From: Clavaria fumosa | Lineage: Eukaryota > Basidiomycota > Agaricomycetes > Agaricales > Clavariaceae | Reading direction: 5' to 3' | DNA length: 64,000 bases | Assembly: GCA_951802425.1 (NCBI GenBank) | Contig: OX637805.1 | Coordinates: forward strand, 1,364,001 to 1,428,000 | In this document: positions 10,901 through 20,626 of the stretch, one piece after another | Layout of the letters: each line of letters starts with the position of its first letter | Numbering within the stretch: the first letter of the stretch is position 1 | Translations under genes and position numbers: made by a program | Notes under the pieces: generated by a model | Database searches by the model: none | The model's input: the letters and a program-made list of their open reading frames with translations, nothing else | Told to the model about the DNA's origin: nothing

Positions 10901-11926
10901 ATGTGACCTTTTTATAACCTCGCTGAGGTTTCTGAGTTGCGTGATGGCTTTTGTAAGATCTTCGTTCCACCAGTGTTTGGCGTGGTGAGAGTGGGGGCGG
11001 GTTTCCGGCATCGTTTGTTGAGTGGTGCTAGAGATAGCGTCTATCAAGCTTTTGCTGAGTTGGTCGAGGGTCTGTGGGGTAGCGTTCTCGGGGGCTTGAG
11101 CGAGGAGGTTTGTTAGGGTGGGGGAGATCGTGGTCATCCATGATTCTTTGTGTTTTTCTGTTAAAGAGTGGTGGGGATCAGGAGGTCTGGTTTCTGTGAA
11201 TGTGATGATGTCAAATGTTATCGGGTAATGATCAGATGCATAGTGTCGTTCAGTGACTACTCGGATAGGGCTTATGTCGTAGCTTTCGAAAACTTTGGTG
11301 TTCGCGATCACAAGGTCATCGACTTTCGCATATTGGAATTTAGGTCCATGGAATGTGGGTTGGTCAGGATTGTTGAGAACTTGGAACCTATTGTGGTCGA
11401 GCCAGTCTTGGAATGAGTTCGTTCTTTCGTCGGTGTGGTGGACTGTAGAGTCCCAGTCCAGGGAGTGCAAGTTAAAGTCGCCGCATAAGATAATCGGTTC
11501 CTCGTCCGGGTCTGGTTCTTTTTGCATCTGGGTGGTAGCATTGAATGTCGAAGGGGAGTTGTATATTGCAGTGAGAGTTACTGAAAAGTTATCTCCTATG
11601 CTTATCTGTGTGTGTAGGGTGTGTTTAGTGATTTGTGATCGGTGAGAGAGTGGAGTGACTCTGAATCGTGCGTTTTTTCGGTGGTATAGGACAACATCGG
11701 CGTTTTGGATATCGTTTGGGGCAATACAAATCCAATCTGGATGGTTAACTGTACCTTTCTCTTGCGTTTGTGCCCGTATGGTTCCAATCCAGGGTTCTGT
11801 AATGATGATTATGTCAGTTTTGGATTTAGGTCTAGCTTGGTCTCGTAGAATGGCATGTGTAATGTGGTTAGATCTGTGGACGTTGTTGCAGAAGACAGAG
11901 ATGGTTGTGTTTGGAATACTTAGCAT
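7904..11926 (-). pseudogene. LINE ORF2: endonuclease, reverse transcriptase, RNase H
   Basis: Drives target-primed reverse transcription. An APE-type endonuclease opens the protein (FCNNVHRSNH, TEPWIG, CGDFNLHSLDWD, YASDHYPI). The reverse transcriptase follows with YRPIQLIECLGKILD, ALFFDITGFFNAVNH, GIPQGSPLSP and the catalytic YIDD. RNase H comes last (GAGIHARHG, DGESLAL, LSDSSSALQ, NERADKLAREG), and then a cysteine/histidine-rich tail (CSCRDT..HIFHNC). The frame is continuous from 11926 to 7904 except for TGA at 9068-9070 and 9032-9034, twelve codons apart, in the linker between RT and RNase H. Both fit CGA>TGA. Its ATG overlaps the ORF1 stop. Confidence 0.9.
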
Positions 11927-13665
11927 GGCGCTTTACCCTTCGACGTGTGTGGGGCAGGGTGGGCTGGGGGGGTTAGTGCTGAGATGAGAGCTTGTCTTTT
12001 AGGGCAGTTCGGATCGTCTGCGCAGTGGCTGTTTTCATGGCAATTCGGGCAGCTTTGGTGGCTGCAGGCAGGGCTCAGTTCGGGGGAACGTTTGCATTCT
12101 TCGCAATGCTGTGAGTGTTGGTCTTCTGTGCCGGGCTTGCCGCACTTTCTGCACCTCTGTACGAGGGCAGGACATTGCTTCGTGCTGTGCGTGAGTTTCC
12201 AGCATTTTCTGCACTGGATCGGTTTGGCCTTTTCTTTCCATTGGTCGATCCTTACCACTGAGCCGAACATGTAGAAGGGTTCTGTCAGTAGTCTAGTTAA
12301 GATGGAGGTGGGGGGGTCAATGAACACAAGTGATACCACTGCGGCCCTCTTGTCCTGGAGAGCCGATTCTGTTTGTATCCATCTGGGGGGCTGTGCGATT
12401 TGAATGCCTGCGAATATGGGATTGACTCTGACTGCTTCGAGTAGGCTTTCGGTCGTGTGTGGGTTTCTCTGGTCATCTTGTCTTGGTATATTGTGTAGGA
12501 CAATTTTGGCCCATGGTATGTCTTTTGTTACGATTGCGTATGACAAGTCATTGGCAAGCGCTTCTACGAAGATGTTTTTGTGTTGGTCTGCAAGGATCGG
12601 GCACGAAAGCTCTGATAGGGTGATCACGTAGTTGCCATTGGGGCGTCCCTCGGCGGTGATGGCTGTTACCTTCCCCTTAGTGTTCACGCATTGGTTGAGG
12701 CATGCGTTGACCACGTTCGTGGCTCGTTCGTTGCTGAGTCGTTTTTCGATGGGAGGAGGATGTCCTTTGAATCGGACAACATATCTGATGGAGCGCTTGG
12801 GGGAAGGGGTAGGGGCAGGGTTAGTTCGGTTGCTATTGGGTTTTTGTGGGGGGGGAGGGTGCTTAGCGGCCGCTTGGGAGTAGGTTAAGTTGCGAGGTTC
12901 TGGTTCTCGGTTGGTGGTTGGGGTTGTGTTGGTTGCGAATATTGTGTTGTTGAACTTGCTAATGGATTTTTCCTGGACATGGAGTCGGTTCGAGATGTCT
13001 CGGATTGCGTCGAGAATTTCATGGTTGACTTTGTCTGTGGGGTAGTTGTTAGTTTGTCCAGATAGTGCGGCGTTGATGTTTCGGACTGTGTTTTCTAGGG
13101 TCGCGCGAAGTTCATCCATTTTGGAGACGGTAATTTGTGAGTTTTCCGAGTTGGTTATGGGTTGAAGAGTGGAGGGGACTAGTTCGCATAGAAAGTGTGC
13201 AACTCCGAGCGCCTGGTCTAGCCAGTTAGGTACGTGCTGGCTAGGGGTGGGGGGGATCGGAGGGAGCGAGGGCGAGAGCAAGGGCAGGGAGGGGCTGGGG
13301 TTGGGTGTTTCTGGTGTCGGTGGTGATGGTTGGTTTTTTGGTGTGGTGGGTACAGGAGCCGGTGGGGGTGGGGGTGGTGATTGGGTGATAGGGGACGGGC
13401 TTGGGTTTGCTGGAGTTGGTTTGAGAGGGTTTTTGGAAGGTGTCTGTGGTTTCGGTGAAGGCACAGATGCGCATTCGCCTGTGGTTGGAGTGTTGATCGA
13501 GCTTGCATGGTTGCTTGCTTTGTTTTGTTGTATAGGTAGTTTTTTGTTACTGGGGTTTGGGGGGGGGTCCGGGGTATCTTGAAGTTCTTGGGAGTGAACT
13601 GGGCTGCTACTTGCTGCCGGTGTTAAGGTCTTGCTGTGTTGCTCACCTCTAGCCGCGAATGGCAT
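11920..13665 (-). CDS. LINE ORF1: zinc-knuckle nucleic-acid-binding protein
   Basis: A 581-aa Gag-like ORF1 protein that would coat LINE RNA. The N-terminal third is a Pro/Ser/Thr-rich low-complexity region, and a central domain contains RYVVRFKGHPPP. The C-terminus has clustered knuckles (CRKCWKLTHSTKQCP, CRKCGKPGTEDQHSQHC, CPNCHENSHCADDPNCP). The frame is intact. ORF1 ends in ...CCATGCTAAG..., where the ORF2 start ATG lies inside the last codons of ORF1 (7-nt overlap ATGCTAA), suggesting ORF2 is translated by termination-reinitiation. The start at 13665 is the first ATG after the target duplication. Confidence 0.85.
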   Translation of the reverse strand: MPFAARGEQHSKTLTPAASSSPVHSQELQDTPDPPPNPSNKKLPIQQNKASNHASSINTPTTGECASVPSPKPQTPSKNPLKPTPANPSPSPITQSPPPPPPAPVPTTPKNQPSPPTPETPNPSPSLPLLSPSLPPIPPTPSQHVPNWLDQALGVAHFLCELVPSTLQPITNSENSQITVSKMDELRATLENTVRNINAALSGQTNNYPTDKVNHEILDAIRDISNRLHVQEKSISKFNNTIFATNTTPTTNREPEPRNLTYSQAAAKHPPPPQKPNSNRTNPAPTPSPKRSIRYVVRFKGHPPPIEKRLSNERATNVVNACLNQCVNTKGKVTAITAEGRPNGNYVITLSELSCPILADQHKNIFVEALANDLSYAIVTKDIPWAKIVLHNIPRQDDQRNPHTTESLLEAVRVNPIFAGIQIAQPPRWIQTESALQDKRAAVVSLVFIDPPTSILTRLLTEPFYMFGSVVRIDQWKEKAKPIQCRKCWKLTHSTKQCPALVQRCRKCGKPGTEDQHSQHCEECKRSPELSPACSHQSCPNCHENSHCADDPNCPKRQALISALTPPAHPAPHTSKGKAPC

Positions 13666-13700
13666 GCTTGGTGGCTCTGTCGATGTGATTTATACCCTCA

Positions 13701-13919
13701 TAACAGTCAGCCAAAAAACTGTTGCAATGAGTCTCCAACAAAGATCATGTGATATCTTACTAGATAAGGAAGGTAAAGGTATAACAAAGATACCATTAGA
13801 TAGCCAAGAGGGAGGGCTACCATGTCTAATATTTCTATCATTTTAGCAAATTTATTGCATGTGCTACACCTCATTTAGTTCAATGTGCCAAAACATTGCA
13901 ACAGTTTTTTGGGTCACTG
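13701..13919. repeat. Right terminal inverted repeat of Tc1-type element
   Basis: Inverted copy of 6325-6543, ending GGGTCACTG next to TA at 13920-13921. It is separated from the transposase only by the LINE. Confidence 0.85.
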
Positions 13920-13985
13920 TAACTTGACTGTACTTGGTTAAGGACATTGTCTTAATCAACTACTTGATTACTAATAAGTTGAGTT

Positions 13986-15386
13986 GTGTATGGCCATTAT
14001 AGTAGCATAGGCAAGGTCAGGAAGCAGTGGCTGGATGGTGATTGTGAATGCTGCCTAAATTGATATATTTGAGTTGCAACCATCATTAGGTTCAAATGAA
14101 TTCACCTGTGCAAGAAGGACAGATATAGTAAGTCCCACTATAGCAATGCATTCTGACACACTCAGACTGACATCACCAATGGCCGGAACCAGCAGTAACA
14201 TGCTGAAGCCGATGAATGTAATGATATCCAGAGGAAGAACCATCTTCATAAACCAGTATGGCCAGCTTTGCTTGAATCGAACCATCAACACAATCTTGCA
14301 CAATGATTAGGTATACCAGATGAATATTAGCGGTATCGATGATCATACCTTAGACCTTTCTGTGTGTTGGGAGTCTTGTGACCAATCCTTATGACGGGGG
14401 GGTGCAGTGGAACAGCTTGATATCGATATCTCATTCTGAAAGACACAAAGTAAGATATTGAAATCTAGAGCATACACTTAGAAAATGTCGACCTACCGCC
14501 GATTATCCATTCGCTCGTTTGAGGACGAACCTTCGACGATCGGACGATTTTTCTAATATCAGTTGGATTAAGTACAATGGTTTCGGTGTCGAAAGGGAAC
14601 TTCTCATAATTCCCTGATCAAAATTTGTTACACCCCGATGAGATGAAAGGGAATAATAGCGTGCTTTCGGTCACAACGTCATATGTATGCACTGCCCTAG
14701 ATTGAAATTTGACAAGCTTGCCAGATCGCTTCTTGCCAGTAGGGAGATTTGCGGATTCGAAGAAGGATTATGCAGGCTCTAGGTCTTCTTCTGCGTAGAA
14801 AGGAGTATCGCGAGGTCCTGTGGCTTTGAGAAGCAATCCTTGCCCAGCAAAAGACATGTCCCCTAAGACATTCTGCTTGAAAAAATGCATTTGCGTGTCG
14901 GGTGGTAACTTTGGATAAGTCTAATGGTTGTCAAAGTTCAAGGTGTTAAAAATGACAATGTCGAATCGACCAGTAAACGACGCACAGGCAGATTGGTGTT
15001 ATCACAATAATCGGTGTACACACCTTCGCGATACTCGCCCAGAGCTGCCTCCCACAACGCCACTAGCTCGATGTGCACTTTCATCTTGATAGTTATAACA
15101 CTCGATTCTCAGTGACTCAATCTGTACGGTCATATTGGGTCCCTTCGAAATTGACTGGGGGATGATAAGGTGGTAAGAGACGGTGATGTCCCATGTAACC
15201 GAGGTGTTCGTATAGAGCCTTGAGATCGGTAATGTGTTGTCCCTTCCTAGTGGAGAATGGACGCTCCTGTAAAATTGCGCTAATTTCGTGGTGGTTGAAC
15301 CCGACGACGAGATTGGAGCGCTCATTTGACCCAAGGTATTCGGCAAAATGCTTGAAATCTTCCTCGCCGCACGGCTTGTCTGTCAT
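13986..15386 (-). pseudogene. pLGIC-type ion channel, truncated and frameshifted tandem copy
   Basis: A second copy of the neighbouring channel gene (15831-17595), in the same order and with the same exon boundaries. Recognisable parts are the N-terminal region from ATG 15386 (EEDFKHFAEYL...RLLPPYHPPVNFEG), the strand around ECYN, the TYPKLPPDTQMHFF exon, FPFDTETIVL, the M1-M2 exon (SWPYWFMKMVLPLDIITFIG, LLLVPAIGD) and the start of the M3 exon (LLPDLAYATIM). Lesions are a 2-nt loss after NFEG, an 8-nt loss after ECYN, loss of a stretch after FPFD, and an abrupt end near 13986 inside M3, where unrelated sequence next to the Tc1-type element begins. M3 end and M4 are gone, so no channel can be made. 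Confidence 0.8.
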
Positions 15387-15830
15387 TGATGAATCAGCGG
15401 AGGATACAGGTCTCTCAGCCCGAAGATGCTAGTGGATGAATGGGTACTGGTTATCGCTCCTGTGTGGGAACGTTGCGTGTGGGCTTTCGTTATCTGGGCG
15501 CTACTCCTCAGGGACGCGGTTATCTCAGGTGAGAAGTCCCGTAAATGGAAGCGATAGCAGAAGCCAACGGACAAAGAGCGGCGGGGCGAAGCAGTTGTGA
15601 GTGTTGCCTTTGCTCTCTCCGCCTGTTCATAGCACAACTGAGGAAGGCCCCAAGGCCGCCCCAAAACAAGAGTTGATTGAGGAACAAGAGACATACAGAA
15701 AATAAGCTATCCCACGCTGGCTGAAGGAATAAAGCCACCTGAAGTTGATTGCAAGAAAGTCATCCTAAAGGCAGCTCAGGATCCAGCTGGTGCTTATGAG
15801 CAGTAAAAAGGACGTACATCAAGCTTGGGA
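15387..15830. other. Spacer between the two channel copies
   Basis: 444 bp between the start of the pseudogene copy and the stop of the intact copy. It should hold the terminator of the intact gene and the 5' flank of the pseudogene. A block at about 15460-15545 resembles the 5' flank of the intact gene (GGCTTTCGTTATCT, GAGAAGTCC). Short frames on the minus strand show no recognisable protein. Confidence 0.4.
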
Positions 15831-17595
15831 TCAGGTAGGCCCACCCCCGCCCCTGGGCCCGAAAACTACTTCTTCTAGCGCACCACCATTTGCGACTGGC
15901 GCCTTACGCAGAAGTAAAGGATAGCAAAGCACTAGTTGTTCCGCCAACAGTATGAACTGTGCTGCACCCCAAACGAGGTAGATTGTCGGGGATTTGCGGA
16001 AGGTAGCCCATAAATCTGCCGGTATCACGGCAAAGGTAATGGACTCGGCTGCTGTGACCCTACACCCCGTATCATCAGCTGCAGAATACAATACAAATAC
16101 CGGTCGACGCACAAGAAGCAGAAGTTATTGTGTTTGTCCATTATAGTAACATAGGCAATGTCAGGAAGCATTGGCTGGACGGAGATTGTGAATGCCGCCT
16201 AAATTGATATATTTGAGTTGCAACCATTATTAGGTTCAAATGCATTCACCTGTGCAAGAAGGACAGCCAAAGTAAGTCCCACCATAGCGATGCGATCCGA
16301 CGCACTCGGACCGACATCACCAATGGACGGAACCAGCAGTAACACACTGATGCCGATGAATGTAATGATATCCATAGGAAGAACCATTTTTATAAACCAG
16401 TATGGCCAGCTTCGCTTGAATCGAGCCGTCAACACAATCTTGCACAATGATTAGGTATATCAGATGAATAATAGCAGTGGTCATACCTTAGACCTTTTTG
16501 TGTGTTGGGGGTCTTGTGGCGAATCCTTGAAATGGAGGTCGCGGTAGAGCAGCTTAATGTCGATATCTCGTTCTGAAAGACACTAAGTAAGATATTGGAA
16601 TCTAGAGCATGCGACACAACGTCAACCGACCGCTGGTTATCCATTCTTTCGCTCGAGAACGACGCTTCAACCCTTTGTCAATTTTTTTAATATCATTTGG
16701 ATTGTCTGGCTCCTTGAATCTGATCTCTGATGACATTCATGTCAAATTTGGTCGGGGCTGTTACTTTCGACGTACGGTTGTTGATAACGTCTGAGGTGAA
16801 ATGAAGTGCAATGGTTTTGGTGTCGAAAGGGAAATCCTCATCATTCCCTGTTCAAGATTTGTTACATCCCGATGAGATGATTAAAGAGAATAATAGCGTA
16901 CCGTGGGCCACAACGTCATATGTATACCTTGCCCTAGATTTAAATTTGGCAAGCTTGCTAGATCGCTTCTTGCCAGTAGGGAGACGTAAGCATTCGAAGA
17001 TGAAGTTTGGATAAGGCGTCAGGTCTTCTCCTGCGTCGTGAGGTCCTTCTGTGGCCTTGAGAAGCAATCCTGGCCCAATAAAAGGCTTTTCCTTGATGCC
17101 ATTCAGCTCGAAGATATGCATTTGTGGGTCGGAGGGTATCTTTGGATAGGAGGTCTAATGATTGTCAAAGTTTAATGCCAACTTCGAATCGACCAGTAAA
17201 CGACGCACAGGCAGTCTGGTGTCACCTTCGCGATACTCGTTCAGAGCTGACTCCCACGACGCCACTAGCTCGATGTGCACTTTCATCTTGTTGGTCGTCT
17301 TGTCATAACACTCGATTTTCAGCGACTCAATCTGTAAGGTCATATTGGGTTTCCCTTCGAAATTGACTGGGGGATGATAAGGTGGTAAAAGACGATGATA
17401 GCCCGTGTAACCGAGGTGTTCGTATAGAGCCTTGAAATCTGTGATGCGTTGTCCCTTCATCGTGACAAATGGACTCTTCTCTAATCTTTCCCTAATTTCG
17501 TGTTGGTGGAACCCGACGACGAGACTGGAGTCCTCCTTTAGCAAAAGGTATTCGGCAAAACGCTTGAAATCTTCGTTGACGAACGGTTTGTTCAT
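15831..17595 (-). CDS. pLGIC-type (Cys-loop superfamily, Pro-loop) ion channel, 8 exons
   Basis: Spliced as 17595-17209, 17154-16902, 16847-16776, 16726-16631, 16572-16487, 16438-16250, 16198-16113 and 16059-15831, the gene gives 465 codons with no stop. The seven introns of 48-58 nt all run GT-AG. Seen: an N-terminal region of about 80 residues with no signal peptide; then a ligand-binding-type domain with a conserved W114 and YPKIPSDPQ. The signature loop FPFD (219-222) lacks the paired cysteines. M1 (about 310-335) has the conserved VLP; M2 runs about 347-367, preceded by SDR. The M2-M3 loop is LPDIAYVTIMD, M3 is about 386-403, the intracellular loop is very short, and M4 is about 415-440. 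Known: this order is diagnostic of pentameric ligand-gated channels; a short M3-M4 loop and absent Cys loop resemble prokaryotic members. Ligand unknown; cation selectivity is a guess from Asp beside the M2 arginine. Confidence 0.85.
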
Positions 17596-17725
17596 TGTTG
17601 ACGACTGGAAGATGTCCTAGTCCCAGAGTTATCCCATTGCACCCTTATGATCACTCTTGCGTGGGAATGTCGCGCAATGGCTTTCGTTATCTCGGCGCTC
17701 GTTCCAAAATTGAGAAGTCCTGAAA
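17596..17725 (-). promoter_or_regulatory. Conserved 5' flank of channel gene
   Basis: The sequence upstream of ATG 17595 keeps short blocks in common with the flank of the pseudogene copy (GGCTTTCGTTATCT at about 17678 versus 15482; TGAGAAGTCC at about 17712 versus 15530). The duplication therefore included the promoter side. No TATA box was identified. About 120 bp further out there is an 8-bp inverted repeat, GGCTTATG/CATAAGCC (17841-17866). Confidence 0.4.
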
Positions 17726-17869
17726 GAATGATTGGTGCCCGTAATTGTAACGGACATAGAGGGTAGCACGTGGAACATAGGGTTGTCATTGCGTGTGACA
17801 AAAACTTATCGAGTGTTGCACTTGAGCGGTGTCTGGAACCGGCTTATGCCAAATTCGACATAAGCCTTA

Positions 17870-18645
17870 TGCCTTTTTTTCTTTTTTTTTCTCTCGCATC
17901 GTCGTCGCCACCTCTCGCCTCGCCACCTCTCGGCCTCGCTGCCTCTCGACCTCGCTGCCTCTCGACCTCACTGCCCTCCCCTTGCCACCTCGCTACCCCC
18001 CTCTTGTCACTGCCCCTCATCGTGCTCCTGCTGCCTCACCCCCCGCTGCTGCCTGCTGTCCTGTCGCCACCCGGTGCCCCGCACGAAGCAATCCTGTTTC
18101 CCCGGTTTGTTTCTCTTGCTTTGCTGCTTATCCCACTGCTGAACCTGCTGCCCTGTCACCCCACTGCCCTGCCACTGCCCCACTGCCCCACCGCCCCGCC
18201 GCCCTGCAAACCCGCTGCCCCGCTGCCCCCCCCACTGCCTCACACCGCCTCCCCGCTACCCTCCTGCCACACCACCCCACCACCTTGTCGCCCCGTTACC
18301 CCGCCACCCCGCCACCCCGCCACCCTGCCGCCCCGCCACCACCGTGCTGCCCTGCCACCCTGCCGCCATCCCGCTGCCCCACCGCCCTGTCTCCACTGCC
18401 CCGCCGCCCCGCTGCCTCGCCGCCCCGCTCACCCACCGCCCTGCTGGCCCGCCGCCCCGCTGCCCCGCTGCCCCACCGCCCCACCGCCCCGCCGCCCTGC
18501 TGCCCCGCTGCCCCGCTGCCCCGCTACCTCACCGCCCCGCTCACCCACCGCCCTGCTGGCCCGCCACCCTGCTGGCCCGCCGCCCTGCTGCCCTGCCACC
18601 CTGCTGCCTCGCTGCCTCACTTCCCCACCACTGCTGCCCTCTTAG
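17870..18645. repeat. C-rich low-complexity tract
   Basis: Degenerate runs of CTGCC, CCGCC and CCACC words on the plus strand, with the complement rich in GGGG/GGCGGGG. All long frames across it are Pro/Thr/Ala/Leu repeats in every phase, a composition effect. It ends exactly where the ATG of the exonuclease-type protein lies. Dense G-runs on the minus strand could form G-quadruplexes. Confidence 0.7.
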
Positions 18646-20308
18646 ATGTCTGGTGGGAGACCTCTTGGAAGTAGGAACACAGCAGGACATGCTGCAGGAG
18701 GCAGCAGAGAAGGAGCTGGAAGAAGACAAAAGGTAAGATGAGTATGCTTTTCCTGTTTGAAATGATAATGACATGCTGCATGATAGGCAGTAGAGATTTC
18801 TGCCTCAACAAATTCAGGTGAGTTGTTCAGGCCCCCCTTTCATGCATGCTGCTGATTCGTGTGTTTCAGGGCCTAGCTTGATGACCAGGACACTGTCATC
18901 CATCTAAAGAAAGTCATGCAACAGAATGGAGTGCTCACCAGCTTTCCACAGAACAAATCCAGTATGCTGCTCTTGATGCATGGGTTGGACTAGAGATATG
19001 GAAGACAATCAAAGATCATGAGACCCAAGGATGTCCACTGGAAAAAGCATCTCCAGTTGGACAGCTGGTTAGTTTGCTTGTCAAAAAACAAGAAGTTGCA
19101 CATGGCTTTATCACAGATCAACCACCCAAGCATCCAATTGTTGTCAATGATGAGACTCATGAAACAGTCATGCTTAATGTCTCTGTGACTAAAACTCGGG
19201 CTCTGATCATCATAACCAAGGTCCTTGCACCTCAGGTACAATTGGCATGGCATAAGAGGACTCTTCATCAACTTCAAGCTGGGAAGGACACTTTTGAGGC
19301 TGTTGTGTCACTTTCTTGTCTAAGGACACAAGGCCCAGAACCTGCTGTATCCATGCAACCAGATTCATTGCCTCCTGCTCAAGTCAATGAGCATGCCACT
19401 GTGATCCAACCACCAATTATCTCCACATCATCATCACAGAGAGATATCATTGAGCAGGAAGATGAGAGCTCAGACTCAGATGATGAAGATGGTTTGGATG
19501 TCACAAGAGACAAGGTGGAGGTTGAGAATCCTGAGTATACTCAGCTCTCCACTAGCACAAGTTTGCCCTCATGCATCTTAGCAGATGTCTTTCATGAGAT
19601 GGATAAAGTTGGAAGAACCATCTCAAGGAAGCACTCATTGCATAAGCATTTTGCAACAGCATTTAGTGATACAATGCTGGTGCCTGATAAAGGAGATAAA
19701 CAAAATGTCCAAAAATATCTTGACAGAAAAGGATTGGAATGGGGCCAGATTCAAAAATCTCATCCTGATTGGTTGTGGAAGCGAATACGAAGATATATTC
19801 CAGACAAAAACATGCTACTTCATCTCCTGGAAGAATTCTTCAATGCATGGGGACCTGTCAAGTGCACAGTCACTGGTCAGCCACTTTTCAATGAGGATTC
19901 ATGGAAAAAAGCAAAAGGTGTTCTTCATGATGTGAAAAAAGGCTGGATATCAGATCCACCAGGAGTCCCTCTTTACACACTTCTTGGATATGATCAGAAT
20001 GGGCTTGCAATGTACCATGGCATTAGAGGAACAAACTCTGTTGAAGGAGGTGTACATAACCCAATTAGGCGCAATTTTGCTTCACTCAATGCATCTGTGG
20101 AGCTGGCAGACTCTCTAATAGCTGACTTTAGGCATCGGCACAATCTTGATGTTGGGGTCTTCCATAAGACTGGCAGAAAATACTGTGGTCATTATGACCC
20201 TTGGCTTGATCATGAGATCTGGCAGCTCAGAAATGATGTCATGTGGTCCAAGAAGCCATTGAGTGATTATGAACTGCATGACACAGACCCACTTCAGTTC
20301 ACTCAAAC
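18646..20308 (+). pseudogene. AT-hook / 3'-5' exonuclease-type transposon protein, N-terminal half
   Basis: The first exon (ATG 18646) encodes an AT-hook-like SGGRPLGSRN followed by GGSREGAGRRQK and a GTAAGA donor at about 18733. After short exon/intron remnants, the frame from about 18906 to 20308 opens with WSAHQLSTEQIQYAALDAW, the C-terminal motif of DnaQ/WRN-type 3'-5' exonucleases (LS..Q..YAA.DA). Most of the exonuclease domain is missing, so an internal deletion is likely. The frame continues through an acidic stretch and a conserved block (LLEEFFNAWGPVKC, YHGIRGTNSVEGGVHNPIRR, HFD-type end). It is cut at 20308 by an LTR-A gypsy insertion with target duplication CAAAC. The continuation is at 1901 and, inverted, at 28645. 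Confidence 0.65.
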
Positions 20309-20611
20309 TGTCAGACTTAGTCTCACGCTCACACAACTCAACATAAGGTCAATGATGATGATACTAACATAAGGGGAAAAGGGTACAAGTGAGAAAAGGA
20401 TACAGTATATATAGTGAGCGCTTCGGGAGTTGCCGGCGTTCCCACGCTCGGACCCCATGCGTCACATGATGCACCCAGGCCCTGGTCACGTGATTTTCCT
20501 ATTACATAATCCACCACCCATCTGGGTCACGTGACTTTCCCGCGATCTTCCCGCATCTCTTTTGCTACCCTCCCTCTTGCTTCTCTGGTGCTTATGTAAG
20601 CAGTTCTGACA
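20309..20611 (-). repeat. LTR-A (3' LTR of minus-strand gypsy-A)
   Basis: 303 bp, TG...CA, nearly identical to 1598-1900. It is flanked on the gene side by CAAAC (20304-20308) and on the element side by a polypurine tract, so it is the downstream LTR. Confidence 0.9.
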
Positions 20612-20626
20612 TCACCCCCCTCTTAA
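20612..20626 (-). other. Polypurine tract of gypsy-A
   Basis: Reads TTAAGAGGGGGGTGA on the minus strand directly before the LTR-A start TGTCAGAAC. It matches the tract of the LTR-E element at 6021-6034. Confidence 0.8.

Larger units (their letters stand above)
7749..13682 (-). mobile_element. Tad-like LINE, nearly full length
   Basis: A non-LTR retrotransposon inserted in the Tc1-type element. Both flanks carry the 13-bp target duplication ATGTGATTTATAC (7736-7748 and 13683-13695). The 3' end (low coordinates) is an A-rich tail seen here as T/A runs at 7749-7766. Two ORFs are present: ORF1 (zinc-knuckle RNA-binding protein) and ORF2 (endonuclease, reverse transcriptase, RNase H). The 5' UTR is only about 17 nt, so the copy may be slightly 5'-truncated. 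Two TGA codons interrupt ORF2 only. Confidence 0.9.
6325..13919 (-). mobile_element. Tc1/mariner element with 219-bp terminal inverted repeats, split by a LINE
   Basis: The ends are inverted copies of one 219-bp sequence (6325-6543 and 13701-13919), flanked by TA (6323-6324 and 13920-13921). Each repeat itself has a CAGTGACCC-type outer end and a CAGTCAGCC-type inner end, giving two transposase-site-like words per arm, as in IR/DR-type Tc1 elements. The transposase gene lies on the minus strand inside. A LINE (7749-13682) landed between the transposase 5' end and the right repeat. Without the LINE the element would be about 1.65 kb, normal for Tc1/mariner. Confidence 0.8.

Noticed and set aside
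15383..15738. 103- and 72-codon minus-strand ORFs upstream of the channel pseudogene
   Set aside because: They overlap in different frames, have no domain, and cover the conserved 5' flank shared by the two channel copies.
17154..17160. TAG in frame after NFDNH in the channel gene, present in both copies
   Set aside because: It is the 3' splice site: a GTGCGT donor at 17208 and a TTTGAC branch-like site give a 54-nt intron, and splicing restores the expected extracellular-domain sequence.
17770..18674. Long Pro/Leu/Thr-rich ORFs in two frames
   Set aside because: All frames of the C-rich tract are open on both strands; this is composition.
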